Of a stretch of 64,000 nt of DNA, positions 42,068 to 49,695 are shown one piece after another. A program made the position numbers and the translations under genes. The DNA is taken from NCBI GenBank assembly GCA_021496505.1, contig CP053031.1, positions 2,038,001 to 2,102,000 on the forward strand. Direction: 5' to 3'. How positions within the stretch are numbered: position 1 is the first letter of the stretch; every line of letters starts with the position of its first letter. Source of the stretch: Thermoleophilia bacterium SCSIO 60948. Its GTDB lineage: Bacteria; Actinomycetota; Thermoleophilia; Solirubrobacterales; 70-9. The notes under the pieces were generated by a model. The model did not search any database, had not been told where the DNA came from, and was given only the letters and a program-made list of their open reading frames with translations.

Positions 42068-42312
42068 CGCGCGGCCCGTTTCTCACGGAAGTTGTCGTTC
42101 CACCGCAGGACGATTTCGCGAGGCGTTGGCACGGCTTCATCGCGGAACACCTCGTCTACCGGCACGTCGAGCGCGGAAGCGATTGCCTGGGCGGTCTTGA
42201 GCGAAGGCTGCTTGCGCCCCCGCTCCACATTGTTGAGAAAGACCTTGCTTACGCCCGTCTCATCCGAAAGGTCCCCGAGCGTCAGGCCTTTCGCTTCGCG
42301 CCAGAAGCGCAT
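42064..42312 (-). CDS. XRE-family (Cro/CI-type) transcriptional repressor
   Basis: 82 residues: RFWREAKGLTLGDLSDETGVSKVFLNNVERGRKQPSLKTAQAIASALDVPVDEVF is a canonical HTH_3 domain. It is the first gene of the long leftward operon and its own promoter (42345-42373) carries a dyad centred on the -10, so autoregulation is likely. It would serve as the master repressor (Stl-like) of the element. ATG 42310-42312. Confidence 0.9.
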   Translation of the reverse strand: MRFWREAKGLTLGDLSDETGVSKVFLNNVERGRKQPSLKTAQAIASALDVPVDEVFRDEAVPTPREIVLRWNDNFREKRAAR

Positions 42313-42330
42313 CCAGTTGTCGGTGAAACG

Positions 42331-42373
42331 AGCGATAGAACAGCATTATAGCCCATCGCTTTGAAGATGTAAA
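42331..42373 (-). promoter_or_regulatory. Strong promoter with operator-like dyad, element operon
   Basis: On the minus strand, TTTACA (42368-42373), a 17-base spacer and TATAAT (42345-42350) form a near-consensus sigma-70 promoter, exceptional in this GC-rich DNA. The dyad AGCGAT (42331-42336) / ATCGCT (42355-42360) is centred on the -10. The first gene is the XRE repressor at 42312. Confidence 0.88.
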
Positions 42374-42381
42374 CCATGACG

Positions 42382-43677
42382 TTACGCAGCGCCGCGCTCG
42401 ATATCGGCCTCGGAGAAACCGCTCTGACGGAGCAAATCCGTTCGATCCTGGTAGGTCACCCAGATCAGGAAGCCCTTGTCTACAACGCTCAAGCGTCGGG
42501 CCGACTGGTGGTAATCGAGGATCAGGGGTTGGATCCCATGATGGAGCTGCAGCGAGGCTGCGGACTTCAAAGCCTGAGTGACATTTCCGGGATTCAACTC
42601 CTCGCCGCGCGGGTGAACACGTTGCAGAGTGCGATTGATCTCGGTGAGCCCTACCCCGGTCTCGAGTTGCTCCGGGGTTGCAGTAAGCATCGGATAGAGC
42701 AGGTACCGATACATCTCTAGCTCGGTATGCATGAACCCGGATGCAAAGCGCGACAAGAAGGCGTTGTACCGAGCCGACTGTTCATCGACTACCCCGCGAA
42801 TCTCTGAAGCGGCATCGACCTCTTCGCCTACCGATGCTTCCGCTTCTCTCGTCGAAACAATCCCCGCCTCGTCGCATACTCGGAAGCACGTGTCTTGCAC
42901 GACGGAGACGCTCTCAAAGCACCCGTCGATGAGGGCAGTCGCAAAATCCGGATCGAACCGAACATTCAGCAGCTTGGCGCCTTCATCCATCACGCTCCTG
43001 AGCTCCTCAGGCGCCCAAGCGTCGGCGTCTACGGCGATAACACGCCCAGCTAGATCGCCATTCAGTTCGATCAATCGGTTCTCATCAAGCCAAACGCCGA
43101 CAACGATGAAGGAAAACTTGGAGTTTTCGTGGAACGCCTTCAGTGAAACCGCGAAGTCATGCTGCGCGTCTTCACCGAGGTAATGGAAGTCCTCAAGAAC
43201 GAGGAAGTCAGGCGCGTCGGCTTCCTGTAGAGCCGCGATCACATCGTTGACATCGAGTGGGTCTAGCTCAAGAGGCTCCGAGGTGACTTGATCGCTTTCC
43301 TCCGAAGCTTTTTCGCCGCTGAGGGTGCTGCCGAGAGATGCACCGGGGACGCGGAGCCGGCCGGTGAGCTTCGCGGCCAGCTTGTTGGTTCCTGTTTCAG
43401 TTCGTGTCGAGCTCTGCTTTATCTCGTAACCGGCGGCCTTGAGCACCGCGGAGTGGATTTCCGCCAGACCCCACTTGTTTGAGCAGGTGATGACGAGGTG
43501 GTCGTCCTCGGTCAGGTTGTACTTACGCAGACAGGTCTTGCCTTGCTTCGAGCTCCCGAAGACGGCCACGTGCTTATCTCGCGTAAGACTCTCGATGAAG
43601 GCCCCATCCACCGAAGGGCGGGGAACGTAATTTGCCGGGATATCCCTCGAGATCCCGAAGACATCGGCCAAACGCAT
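42382..43677 (-). CDS. Stand-alone AAA/STAND-like ATPase, element cargo
   Basis: 431-residue ATPase of no recognised specific family. Walker A VFGSSKQGKTCLR (40-52), Walker B FLVLEDFHYLGED (158-170), a sensor-like strand SKFSFIVVGVWLDEN, and a C-terminal helical part ending SEADIERGAA. No nuclease, TIR, protease or transmembrane effector domain can be seen, so the effector could be intrinsic or elsewhere. Codon use is visibly less GC-rich than the chromosome. It is transcribed from its own promoter (43694-43722). It occupies the usual cargo slot next to the attachment site; a defense or interference role is an inference. ATG 43675-43677; GTG at 43684-43686 would be near-leaderless. Confidence 0.75.
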   Translation of the reverse strand: MRLADVFGISRDIPANYVPRPSVDGAFIESLTRDKHVAVFGSSKQGKTCLRKYNLTEDDHLVITCSNKWGLAEIHSAVLKAAGYEIKQSSTRTETGTNKLAAKLTGRLRVPGASLGSTLSGEKASEESDQVTSEPLELDPLDVNDVIAALQEADAPDFLVLEDFHYLGEDAQHDFAVSLKAFHENSKFSFIVVGVWLDENRLIELNGDLAGRVIAVDADAWAPEELRSVMDEGAKLLNVRFDPDFATALIDGCFESVSVVQDTCFRVCDEAGIVSTREAEASVGEEVDAASEIRGVVDEQSARYNAFLSRFASGFMHTELEMYRYLLYPMLTATPEQLETGVGLTEINRTLQRVHPRGEELNPGNVTQALKSAASLQLHHGIQPLILDYHQSARRLSVVDKGFLIWVTYQDRTDLLRQSGFSEADIERGAA

Positions 43678-43693
43678 GGTGGTCACAGGGCTG

Positions 43694-43722
43694 AACCTAG
43701 AAACCCAGCCGCGGACCTGCAA
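43694..43722 (-). promoter_or_regulatory. Promoter of the cargo ATPase gene
   Basis: TTGCAG (43717-43722), 17-base spacer and TAGGTT (43694-43699) on the minus strand. The predicted start of transcription falls within a few bases of the GTG at 43686, so the mRNA may be leaderless. Confidence 0.6.
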
Positions 43723-43749
43723 GGCGCAAGCGGCACCCGATAGTCACCC

Positions 43750-43763
43750 GTTGCTACTGCAAC
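43750..43763. promoter_or_regulatory. Short dyad upstream of the cargo ATPase
   Basis: GTTGC-TACT-GCAAC, a perfect 5-bp-arm inverted repeat about 30 bases upstream of the -35 element. Possible operator. Confidence 0.35.
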
Positions 43764-43807
43764 TACCGTGCCCGGCGCTGCATTCCGCTTGCTAGCGCGA
43801 TAAGCGA

Positions 43808-43851
43808 AGCGCCCCCACTTGGATTCGAACCAAGGACCTGCGGATTAGAAG
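43808..43851 (-). repeat. attR: 44-bp repeat inside tRNA-Arg
   Basis: Identical to 34437-34480. It ends at the 5' side of the anticodon loop of the tRNA, the commonest crossover site used by tyrosine integrases in tRNA genes. Confidence 0.93.
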
Positions 43852-43883
43852 TCCGCCGCTCTATCCAGCTGAGCTACAGGGGC
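43810..43883 (-). tRNA. tRNA-Arg (TCT anticodon)
   Basis: Full cloverleaf on the minus strand. The anticodon loop CTTCTAA gives TCT (reads AGA/AGG). T arm CTTGG-TTCGAAT-CCAAG. Acceptor stem GCCCCTG pairs with TGGGGGC using two wobble pairs. Its 3' part is supplied by the integrated element's repeat, leaving the gene intact. Confidence 0.96.
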
Positions 43884-43981
43884 TCTGGGCCGAGAGTAGC
43901 CGCGGGCCCGGCGATCGGCGAGGGCGGGAACGTTCGGCCAACTCTCACCCGATTCGTGGCCGAAGCCGATCTAATCGTGTG

Positions 43982-44398
43982 ATGGCCGCTGCCGAACCCA
44001 GTGGCGCTGAGCGCAGGTACCCGTCCTACGCGCGCTGGGAGATCGACGCTGATCCGAAACGAGTCCGTGCGGTGCTCGGCGAGATCGAGCGCTCACTCGC
44101 CGGGATCGACGCACCCGTGCGCCGTCGCGTCACGTTGCTCGTCGGCGAGCTGATCGGACGCGCGGCCGAGCCCGAGATCGACGCCGATCAGCTGCGGATG
44201 GAGATCCACGAGCGCCCGGGCAGCCTGCGCCTCGACATCTGGGACGAGCGCGGGCGCCTCGGCGAGGACTTCTGGACGCGGCTGGCCGACTCGGCCCTGG
44301 TCGGCCTCGCGAGCTCGTGGGGACTCGACAGGCGCCGTGCTTCAGGCGCCTGGTTCGAGGTCGTCCACCCTCAGGAGGGTCGCTCGCCCCGCGCCTGA
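43982..44398 (+). CDS. Small RsbW-like ATP-binding protein
   Basis: 138 residues resembling the GHKL anti-sigma/serine-kinase fold (HATPase_c_2): RWEIDADPKRVRAVLGEIERSLAG...VRRRVTLLVGELIGRAAE corresponds to the N-box helix of RsbW (normally LVxELVTNAV), and LRLDIWDERG to the following strand. The N-box Asn is replaced (ELIGRA), so ATP binding may be weak. It overlaps the convergent sigma-fusion gene by 28 bases. A -10-like TCTAAT just before GTG/ATG suggests near-leaderless expression. Confidence 0.7.
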   Translation: MAAAEPSGAERRYPSYARWEIDADPKRVRAVLGEIERSLAGIDAPVRRRVTLLVGELIGRAAEPEIDADQLRMEIHERPGSLRLDIWDERGRLGEDFWTRLADSALVGLASSWGLDRRRASGAWFEVVHPQEGRSPRA

Positions 44399-46110
44399 CG
44401 CTCGCCGCCGGACCCGCTCGCGGTCGTGTCGCGCTCGGGCCGCGGCTCGTGATCGGTTCGGGGCTCGCGCTCCGCGTCGCGTCCGCCGCCGTTCGTGCCG
44501 TTCTGGCGCTCGGGCGCCGCGTCATCAGACCGGCCGCCGGAACCGCCGCGCTCGCCGCTCGACCCTCGGCCGCCTCCGCGACCCTCATCCGCGTTCGGCC
44601 CGCGACCGCGGTCCCCCGCCGTCGCCGAGTTGCCGCCCCGGTTCGAGCCCGAGGATCCGTTGCCCCCCTGTTCGGCGCGCTCGCGACCTCCTGCGGAGCG
44701 CTCGGAGCCGCGGTCGTTCTCGCCGGCGCGCGACCCGGGGTCCGCGGGTCGCCCGGCATGGTCGGGACGGCTCGATTCGGCCTGCTCCTGCCCGTCCGCC
44801 GCGGCTTCGGGAAGCTCGTCGGATCCCCCGGCCCCGCGACCGGCGGAGTCGGAGGCGTCCTCGCCTGAGGAGCCCGTGCCGACCCCCGATTCGGCGCCTC
44901 TGGAATCCCGAGCGTCCTCGGTCGTCGCACCCACGTCCGCGCCGGGGGCATCGTCCGATGCCCGGGCCGTGGCGGCGCCATCCCCAGTGTCCGGGGAGCC
45001 CTCGATCGAGCCGGAGCCGTCCTCCGTTGGATCGTCGGAACCCAGTTCCGAACCACCCGCCCCCGGCTCGGCGGGGCCGGCGGCGCCCGAGTCGGCCGAA
45101 CGCCCCTCCCCACCGCCGATGACGCCGGTCGCCTTCAGGCCGCCGTAGCCGCCGGCGCCGATCGCGAGCGTCGCGGCAGCGATCGCCGCGAGCTTGGCCG
45201 CGCCGCCCGCGAGGACGGCTGTGCCTCCCGCGCCCGCGGCCCCCGCGCCGGCTGCCGCCGCCCCCGACCCCGCCGCGACCGCGCCCGCGCCGCCCGAGGC
45301 GGCTCCGGCGCCGAGGACCTGCTGCAGGATGCCCGCGGCGAGCGCGGCCGGCAGAACCGGAGTGAAGGAGTTCAGCGTGCGCGAACGGTCGTCGATCGCC
45401 GCGGCGAAGGCCCGGCAGCGCTCGCACGTGCGCAGGTGGGCGCGAACCTGGCGTCCGCGCAGGACGCGGCCGTCGCCGTCGGAGAGCGCGCGCTGGACGG
45501 GCTCACACGGCATCTCGCGACCCTCCCGGATCTCGGTCAGCGCGACGCGCGCCTCGTAGACCGCCTGCTTGGCCGTCGACTCGCTCGTCTCGAGCGCCGC
45601 CGCGATGTCCCCGGTCGACAGGCCGGAGAGCTCGCGCATGAGGATCGCGCTCCGCTGGCGCTCGGGCAGGCTGCGGATGTCGACGATCAGGGCCTCGAGT
45701 CGCTGTCGATCCTCGCTCTGCTCGGCGGGGCTCGGAGCCACCGAGGCCGATGTCCCCGACTCCTGCTCGACCACGTCGCCGAGCGCCGAGCGCGAACGGC
45801 GCTCGCGGATCAGGTCGATCGACTCGTTGTGTGCGATCCGGTAGAGCCACGGCCGCAGGTCTCGCGGCGGGTCGCCGTCGCGAAGCGCGACGAGCGCCTT
45901 GGTCATCGTCGCCTGAAGCGCGTCGGCGGCGTCGTGCTCTCCGAGCATCGACGCGCAGTAGCGATAGATCGCCGCCCGATGGCGCTCGTAGATCCGCGCG
46001 AACGCGGAATCGTCGCCTCGCGAGGCGGCCAGCGCCAGCGACCGGTCGATCTCGGTCGGCGGGGGCTCGGAGCGCACAGCGGCCTCCGGTTCGATCTCGG
46101 TCCCCGTCAT
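44371..46110 (-). CDS. ECF sigma factor fused to zinc-finger, membrane helix and long extracytoplasmic tail
   Basis: 579 residues. Sigma region 2 (about 20-90; FARIYERHRAAIYRYCASML, WLYRIAHNESIDLIRERR) and region 4 (about 120-180; LPERQRSAILMRELSGLSTGDIAAALETSESTAKQAVYEAR) are complete. Directly after comes an anti-sigma-type zinc finger (C-x...HLRTCERC) that normally lives in a separate protein, then an Ala/Gly-rich hydrophobic stretch (about 255-325) and a tail of about 250 residues rich in Gly, Ser, Asp, Glu and Arg. The fusion would tether the sigma factor at the membrane. ATG 46108-46110. Confidence 0.88.
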   Translation of the reverse strand: MTGTEIEPEAAVRSEPPPTEIDRSLALAASRGDDSAFARIYERHRAAIYRYCASMLGEHDAADALQATMTKALVALRDGDPPRDLRPWLYRIAHNESIDLIRERRSRSALGDVVEQESGTSASVAPSPAEQSEDRQRLEALIVDIRSLPERQRSAILMRELSGLSTGDIAAALETSESTAKQAVYEARVALTEIREGREMPCEPVQRALSDGDGRVLRGRQVRAHLRTCERCRAFAAAIDDRSRTLNSFTPVLPAALAAGILQQVLGAGAASGGAGAVAAGSGAAAAGAGAAGAGGTAVLAGGAAKLAAIAAATLAIGAGGYGGLKATGVIGGGEGRSADSGAAGPAEPGAGGSELGSDDPTEDGSGSIEGSPDTGDGAATARASDDAPGADVGATTEDARDSRGAESGVGTGSSGEDASDSAGRGAGGSDELPEAAADGQEQAESSRPDHAGRPADPGSRAGENDRGSERSAGGRERAEQGGNGSSGSNRGGNSATAGDRGRGPNADEGRGGGRGSSGERGGSGGRSDDAAPERQNGTNGGGRDAEREPRTDHEPRPERDTTASGSGGERQARGERPS

Positions 46111-46145
46111 TCACACCCATTATCGGAACGAATCCGGAAGACCAG

Positions 46146-46210
46146 AAGTAAGGACCTATCCGGCACTCCCTAAGGAGTTCGGAAAGTCTCCGGCGAAAGG
46201 TCCTGACTTC
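46146..46210. promoter_or_regulatory. Divergent promoter region with inverted AGGTCCTNACTTC motif
   Basis: Two inverted copies of AGGTCCT[G/T]ACTTC (46146-46158 minus orientation; 46198-46210 plus) flank a dyad ACTCC-CTAA-GGAGT (46165-46178). The region separates the sigma-fusion gene from the glycosyltransferase gene. The same 13-mer occurs before the secreted gene at 27943-27955. Confidence 0.55.
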
Positions 46211-46236
46211 GTCTCGCGCGCGCCGTCTCAGCCCCG

Positions 46237-47286
46237 GTGCCGCAGACACACGACAACCGAACCCAGCCGACGGGGCTCACGGTCATCGTCCCCGCCTTCA
46301 ACGAGGCCGAGTCCGTCGCCGAGACCGTTCGCTCGCTGTTGGGCCAGACCGCCCCGCCGGAGCGCCTGATCGTCATCGACGACTGCTCGACCGACGACAC
46401 GGCTGACGTCGCTCGGAGCGCGGGTGCCGAGGTCGTCAAGCCGCCGGCCAACACCGGCTCGAAGGCCGGTGCGCAGAACTTCGCCCTCGAGCTCGTCGAC
46501 ACCGAGTTCGTGATGGCGGTCGACGCCGACACGACGCTCGAGCCCGAGGCGATCGAGAAGCTCCTGCCCTCGCTCGACGACCGCGACGTCGCCGCCGCCT
46601 GCGGGTTCGTCCTCCCGCGGCACGTCGGCACGATCTGGGAGCGCGGGCGCTACGTCGAGTACCTGCTCGCCTTCTCGTTCTTCAAGCGGATCCAGGACTA
46701 CTTCGGCAAGCCGCTGATCTCCTCGGGCTGCTTCTCGGTCTACCGCACGGACGAGCTGCGGGCGGCGGGAGCCTGGCAGACGCGGACGATGGCCGAGGAC
46801 ATGGATCTCACGTGGACGCTCTACTCGCGCGGCCACAAGGTGCGCTTCGAGCCCGACGCGGTCTCGTATCCCATCGAGCCGCACAACCTTGAGTTCATGG
46901 GCAAGCAGCTCAAGCGCTGGTCGCACGGCTTCGTCCAGAACGTACGGCTGCACTGGCGGACCGTTCTCGACCTCGGCTATCTGCGCTCGATCGTCACCGT
47001 CGGCTTCTGGGACGCGGTGATGGCGTCGTTCGCCTACCTGATCCTGCTTCCGGTGCTGGCCGTCCTGGTCGACCCCCTTTTCCTGCTCGCGTACCTCGTC
47101 GACGCGCCGCTCGTGATGGTCCCGGTGTTGTGGCAGGCGCACTCGCGCGGCGAGACGCTGAAGGCGCTGGCCAGCTTCCCGAGTTTCTTCGTGCTTCGGA
47201 TCGTCAACGGCGCGTTCATGCTCGCCGCTCTCTGGCGCGAGTTCGTCGTTCGCCGCCCACTGCTCGTCTACGAGAAAGGACACTGA
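46237..47286 (+). CDS. Family 2 glycosyltransferase, membrane-associated
   Basis: 349 residues. GT-A domain: LTVIVPAFNEAESVAETVRSLLG (N-terminal), VIDDCSTDDTA, VMAVDADTTLEPEAIEKLLPSL (DXD), and QxxRW-like KQLKRWSHGF, as in processive or polyprenol-type GT2 enzymes. Two or three hydrophobic helices close the C-terminus. It probably builds a cell-surface glycan. GTG 46237. The next gene overlaps its stop in TGATG, so they form an operon. Confidence 0.92.
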   Translation: MPQTHDNRTQPTGLTVIVPAFNEAESVAETVRSLLGQTAPPERLIVIDDCSTDDTADVARSAGAEVVKPPANTGSKAGAQNFALELVDTEFVMAVDADTTLEPEAIEKLLPSLDDRDVAAACGFVLPRHVGTIWERGRYVEYLLAFSFFKRIQDYFGKPLISSGCFSVYRTDELRAAGAWQTRTMAEDMDLTWTLYSRGHKVRFEPDAVSYPIEPHNLEFMGKQLKRWSHGFVQNVRLHWRTVLDLGYLRSIVTVGFWDAVMASFAYLILLPVLAVLVDPLFLLAYLVDAPLVMVPVLWQAHSRGETLKALASFPSFFVLRIVNGAFMLAALWREFVVRRPLLVYEKGH

Positions 47287-47738
47287 TGTCCGCCGGACTT
47301 CCCGGACTCGGCCTAGGAGGCCTCTTCCTGATCGTCTCAGCGCTGCTCGCGCCCCTCGTCGAGCTCGTCCGCACCCTCCGCGGCCGCAGCTCGGCGGGAG
47401 CGTGGCGTGAGGTCGGGCGCAACTTCACGATCGCGGTCTGCATGGTCGCTGTGATCGACCTGTCGCTCCGCGCGTTCCTCGCGGTGTCGTTGCTGTGGGG
47501 CGCAGGCAACGCCCCGCGACTGGACGATGCGACGGTGGTTCCGCTCGGACCCGCCGCGATCACGTTCGCGTTGCTGGCGACGGTCCTCGCCGTCGCGAAG
47601 CTCACCGGCCTCGGGCTGGCGGCCCACGCCCGGCGCCGAGCGCCCGTCTACCTGATGCGCGGCGATGCGAGCCGTGACCGCGACCGCGGCGGCGAGGGAC
47701 GTCGCCGGCGCGATCGCATCGGTTCGGAGCACCTCTAG
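47286..47738 (+). CDS. Small membrane protein partner of the glycosyltransferase
   Basis: 150 residues with three to four hydrophobic segments (LFLIVSALLAPLVELVRTL, FTIAVCMVAVIDLSLRAFLAVSLL, ITFALLATVLAVAKLTGLGLAA) and a basic tail. No family is recognised. ATG 47286 overlaps the glycosyltransferase stop. It may anchor or regulate the enzyme. Confidence 0.7.
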   Translation: MSAGLPGLGLGGLFLIVSALLAPLVELVRTLRGRSSAGAWREVGRNFTIAVCMVAVIDLSLRAFLAVSLLWGAGNAPRLDDATVVPLGPAAITFALLATVLAVAKLTGLGLAAHARRRAPVYLMRGDASRDRDRGGEGRRRRDRIGSEHL

Positions 47739-47818
47739 GGCGCCGTCGCCGTCCGCGGCTGCCGATCTGGGGGGCGGCAGTCGCGGAGGGCGTCAGGCCT
47801 GCCGCCGCCGCGAAGGCG

Positions 47819-48085
47819 TCAGGTCTTGCGTCGGCTCTCGCTCGCCTCGACCGCGCCGGCCTGCTGATCGACCACCGGATCGGTGCCCTTCGTCGAGCCC
47901 GTGGCGCCAGTGGCGCCCGGCTCCTTGAGCGCCTGAGCCGCGGCCTTGGCCTTGTCGGAGAGCGAGCCCTTGCCCTTCGCGATCGTCTTCAGCTCGTCGG
48001 CGTCGCGCTTGAGCGACTCTGTGCCGCCGCGCTGATCGACGACCCTCTTCGCCTGGTCGGCGATCCGCTTCCATTTCGGGTTCAT
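47819..48085 (-). CDS. Small basic protein resembling MT0933-type antitoxin
   Basis: 88 residues: an N-terminal helix WKRIADQAKRVVDQRGGTESLKRDADELKTIAKGKGSLSDKAKAAAQALKEPG and a disordered Gly/Thr tail. The helix pattern is similar to small actinobacterial proteins grouped as MT0933-like antitoxins; a toxin partner is not adjacent. Resemblance is by pattern only. ATG 48083-48085. Confidence 0.6.
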   Translation of the reverse strand: MNPKWKRIADQAKRVVDQRGGTESLKRDADELKTIAKGKGSLSDKAKAAAQALKEPGATGATGSTKGTDPVVDQQAGAVEASESRRKT

Positions 48086-48156
48086 GCGTGACGACTTCCC
48101 CGAGTGGCGCGAGTCACGCACCGATGCGGCTTGCGCGGTCAGGGCTCGAACCCGTA

Positions 48157-48230
48157 TCGGGGTGCCCGGATTCGAACCGGGGACCTCGGCCACCCAAAGG
48201 CCGCGCGCTGCCAGGCTGCGCCACACCCCG
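48157..48230 (-). tRNA. tRNA-Pro (TGG anticodon)
   Basis: Minus-strand cloverleaf. The anticodon loop TTTGGGT gives anticodon TGG (reads CCA/CCG family). Acceptor CGGGGTG pairs with CACCCCG, discriminator A73, T loop TTCGAAT. Confidence 0.95.
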
Positions 48231-48368
48231 CCGCCCGAACCTTAGGCGAGGCCAGCGCGGGCGCGCGCCCGGCGAGCCGGGCCGAGAAGCCGATGCCAGG
48301 GGATCACGATCTCGGCCCACCTCGTCTCGCGCACCCTCGTCCCCTCCACCGGTAGCCTCCCGGCCGCC

Positions 48369-49634
48369 TTGGCCGACGTCGCCCCGATCAACGCGGTTCG
48401 CTACGACCCGACGGCGGTGCCCTCGCTCGGCGACGTGGTCGCGCCTCCCTACGACGTGATCGATGCCGCGAAGCGGCGCGAGCTGCTCGGGCGCTCCCCG
48501 TTCAACGTCGTCGAGGTCGATCTCCCCGAAGCGCCGGCCGGCGAGGACCCCTATGCGCGGGCCGCCGAGACGATCGAGTCGTGGAAGCTCCAGGGCGTTC
48601 TCGCGACCGAGCGCGAGCCGTCGATGTGGGCGCTCGCGCAGGACTACACCGGCCCCGACGGCCAGCGCCGGACCCGGAAGGGGATCATCCTGCGCTCCCG
48701 GGTCACGGGCTACGGGCCCGGCCTCGTCCGGCCGCACGAGCGCACCCAGCCGGGGCCGAAAGAGGACCGCCTCCGCCTGACCCGCGCGACGAAGCTCAAC
48801 CTCTCCCCCATCTTCTCGCTCTCCGACGCCGACGCCTGGCGCCACGTCGCCGGCTACACGCGAGGTGAGCCGTGGGCCGAGGTCACCGAAGACGACGGCA
48901 CCGTCAACCGCGTCTGGCGAATCGACGAGCCGACCGCGCACTCCGCCGTCGCTTCCGAGCTCTCGGATTCGGAGCTCCTGATCGCCGACGGCCACCACCG
49001 CTACGAGACGGCCCGCACCTACGCCGACGAGATCGGCGGCGACGGCCCGCAGCGCTGGACGCTCAACTGCGTCGTCTCGCTGTCGGATCCGGGGCTGACG
49101 GTGTTCGGCTACCACCGACTGCTATCCGGCCTCACCGACACGCGGCGCCAGCTCGCGATCCGCGATGCGCTGTTCGAGTTCTTCGATCTCGAGCAGCTCG
49201 ACGAGGCCGAGCTCGACCCCGCCGGCGAGGACGGGGTCGGGGTGTTCGGTTACATCGACTCCCACTTCCGCCAGGGCTATCGCCTGCGGCTCAAGGACCC
49301 GGACCTGCTCGACGGAATGATCCCGGAGCGCTCCGAGCCCTACCGGCGCCTCGACGCGGCGATCCTCGAGGAGGTGGTCTTCAAGCGCGGCCTCGGCATG
49401 AGCGACGAGGACATCGCCGCGAAGCGCGGCCTCGGCTACGCCAAGGGCGCCGAGGAGACGCTCGCTCAGTTGAGCAACGTGCCGGGTGAGGGTTACGACG
49501 CGGCGTTCCTGCTGCGCCCGACGCCGGTCGAGGCGGTCCGCGCCGTCGCCCGCGAGGGCGAGACGATGCCGCCGAAGTCGACCTACTTCTTCCCGAAGCT
49601 CCTCACCGGCTTCGTCTTCAACCCCGTCGGCTGA
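48369..49634 (+). CDS. DUF1015 family protein
   Basis: 421 residues. The N-terminus (INAVRYDPTAVPSLGDVVAPPYDVIDAAKRRELLGRSPFNVVEVDLPE) and the central LIADGHHRYETARTYADE block are hallmarks of DUF1015; the family's biochemistry is uncertain and some members are annotated as kinases. TTG 48369 is the best start. It is the first gene of a rightward cluster with PduO and OsmC. Confidence 0.88.
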   Translation: MADVAPINAVRYDPTAVPSLGDVVAPPYDVIDAAKRRELLGRSPFNVVEVDLPEAPAGEDPYARAAETIESWKLQGVLATEREPSMWALAQDYTGPDGQRRTRKGIILRSRVTGYGPGLVRPHERTQPGPKEDRLRLTRATKLNLSPIFSLSDADAWRHVAGYTRGEPWAEVTEDDGTVNRVWRIDEPTAHSAVASELSDSELLIADGHHRYETARTYADEIGGDGPQRWTLNCVVSLSDPGLTVFGYHRLLSGLTDTRRQLAIRDALFEFFDLEQLDEAELDPAGEDGVGVFGYIDSHFRQGYRLRLKDPDLLDGMIPERSEPYRRLDAAILEEVVFKRGLGMSDEDIAAKRGLGYAKGAEETLAQLSNVPGEGYDAAFLLRPTPVEAVRAVAREGETMPPKSTYFFPKLLTGFVFNPVG

Positions 49635-49695
49635 TCGGCCGCGACCCGCGCCCGTAGGATCAGCGGCGCGATGGAGATGGTGAGCAGGTGAAGCG

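Larger units (their letters stand above)
34437..43851. mobile_element. Satellite-like integrative element in tRNA-Arg(TCT)
   Basis: 9.4-kb element bounded by identical 44-bp direct repeats. Gene order from the right end, nearly all leftward: cargo ATPase, XRE repressor, Arg/Ser-rich protein, RepA-like ATPase, Pro-rich ORF, HTH protein, small terminase, large terminase, two small proteins, Xis-like, integrase; plus one rightward gene near attL. Most junctions overlap by 4 to 11 bases (ATGA/GTGA), consistent with one long operon from the promoter at 42345-42373. Terminase without any portal, capsid, tail or lysis gene fits a phage satellite rather than a prophage. Confidence 0.85.

Noticed and set aside
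34437-43851. Ordinary prophage
   Set aside because: No portal, capsid, tail, holin or lysin reading frame could be found in the element, and all of its space is accounted for by other genes.
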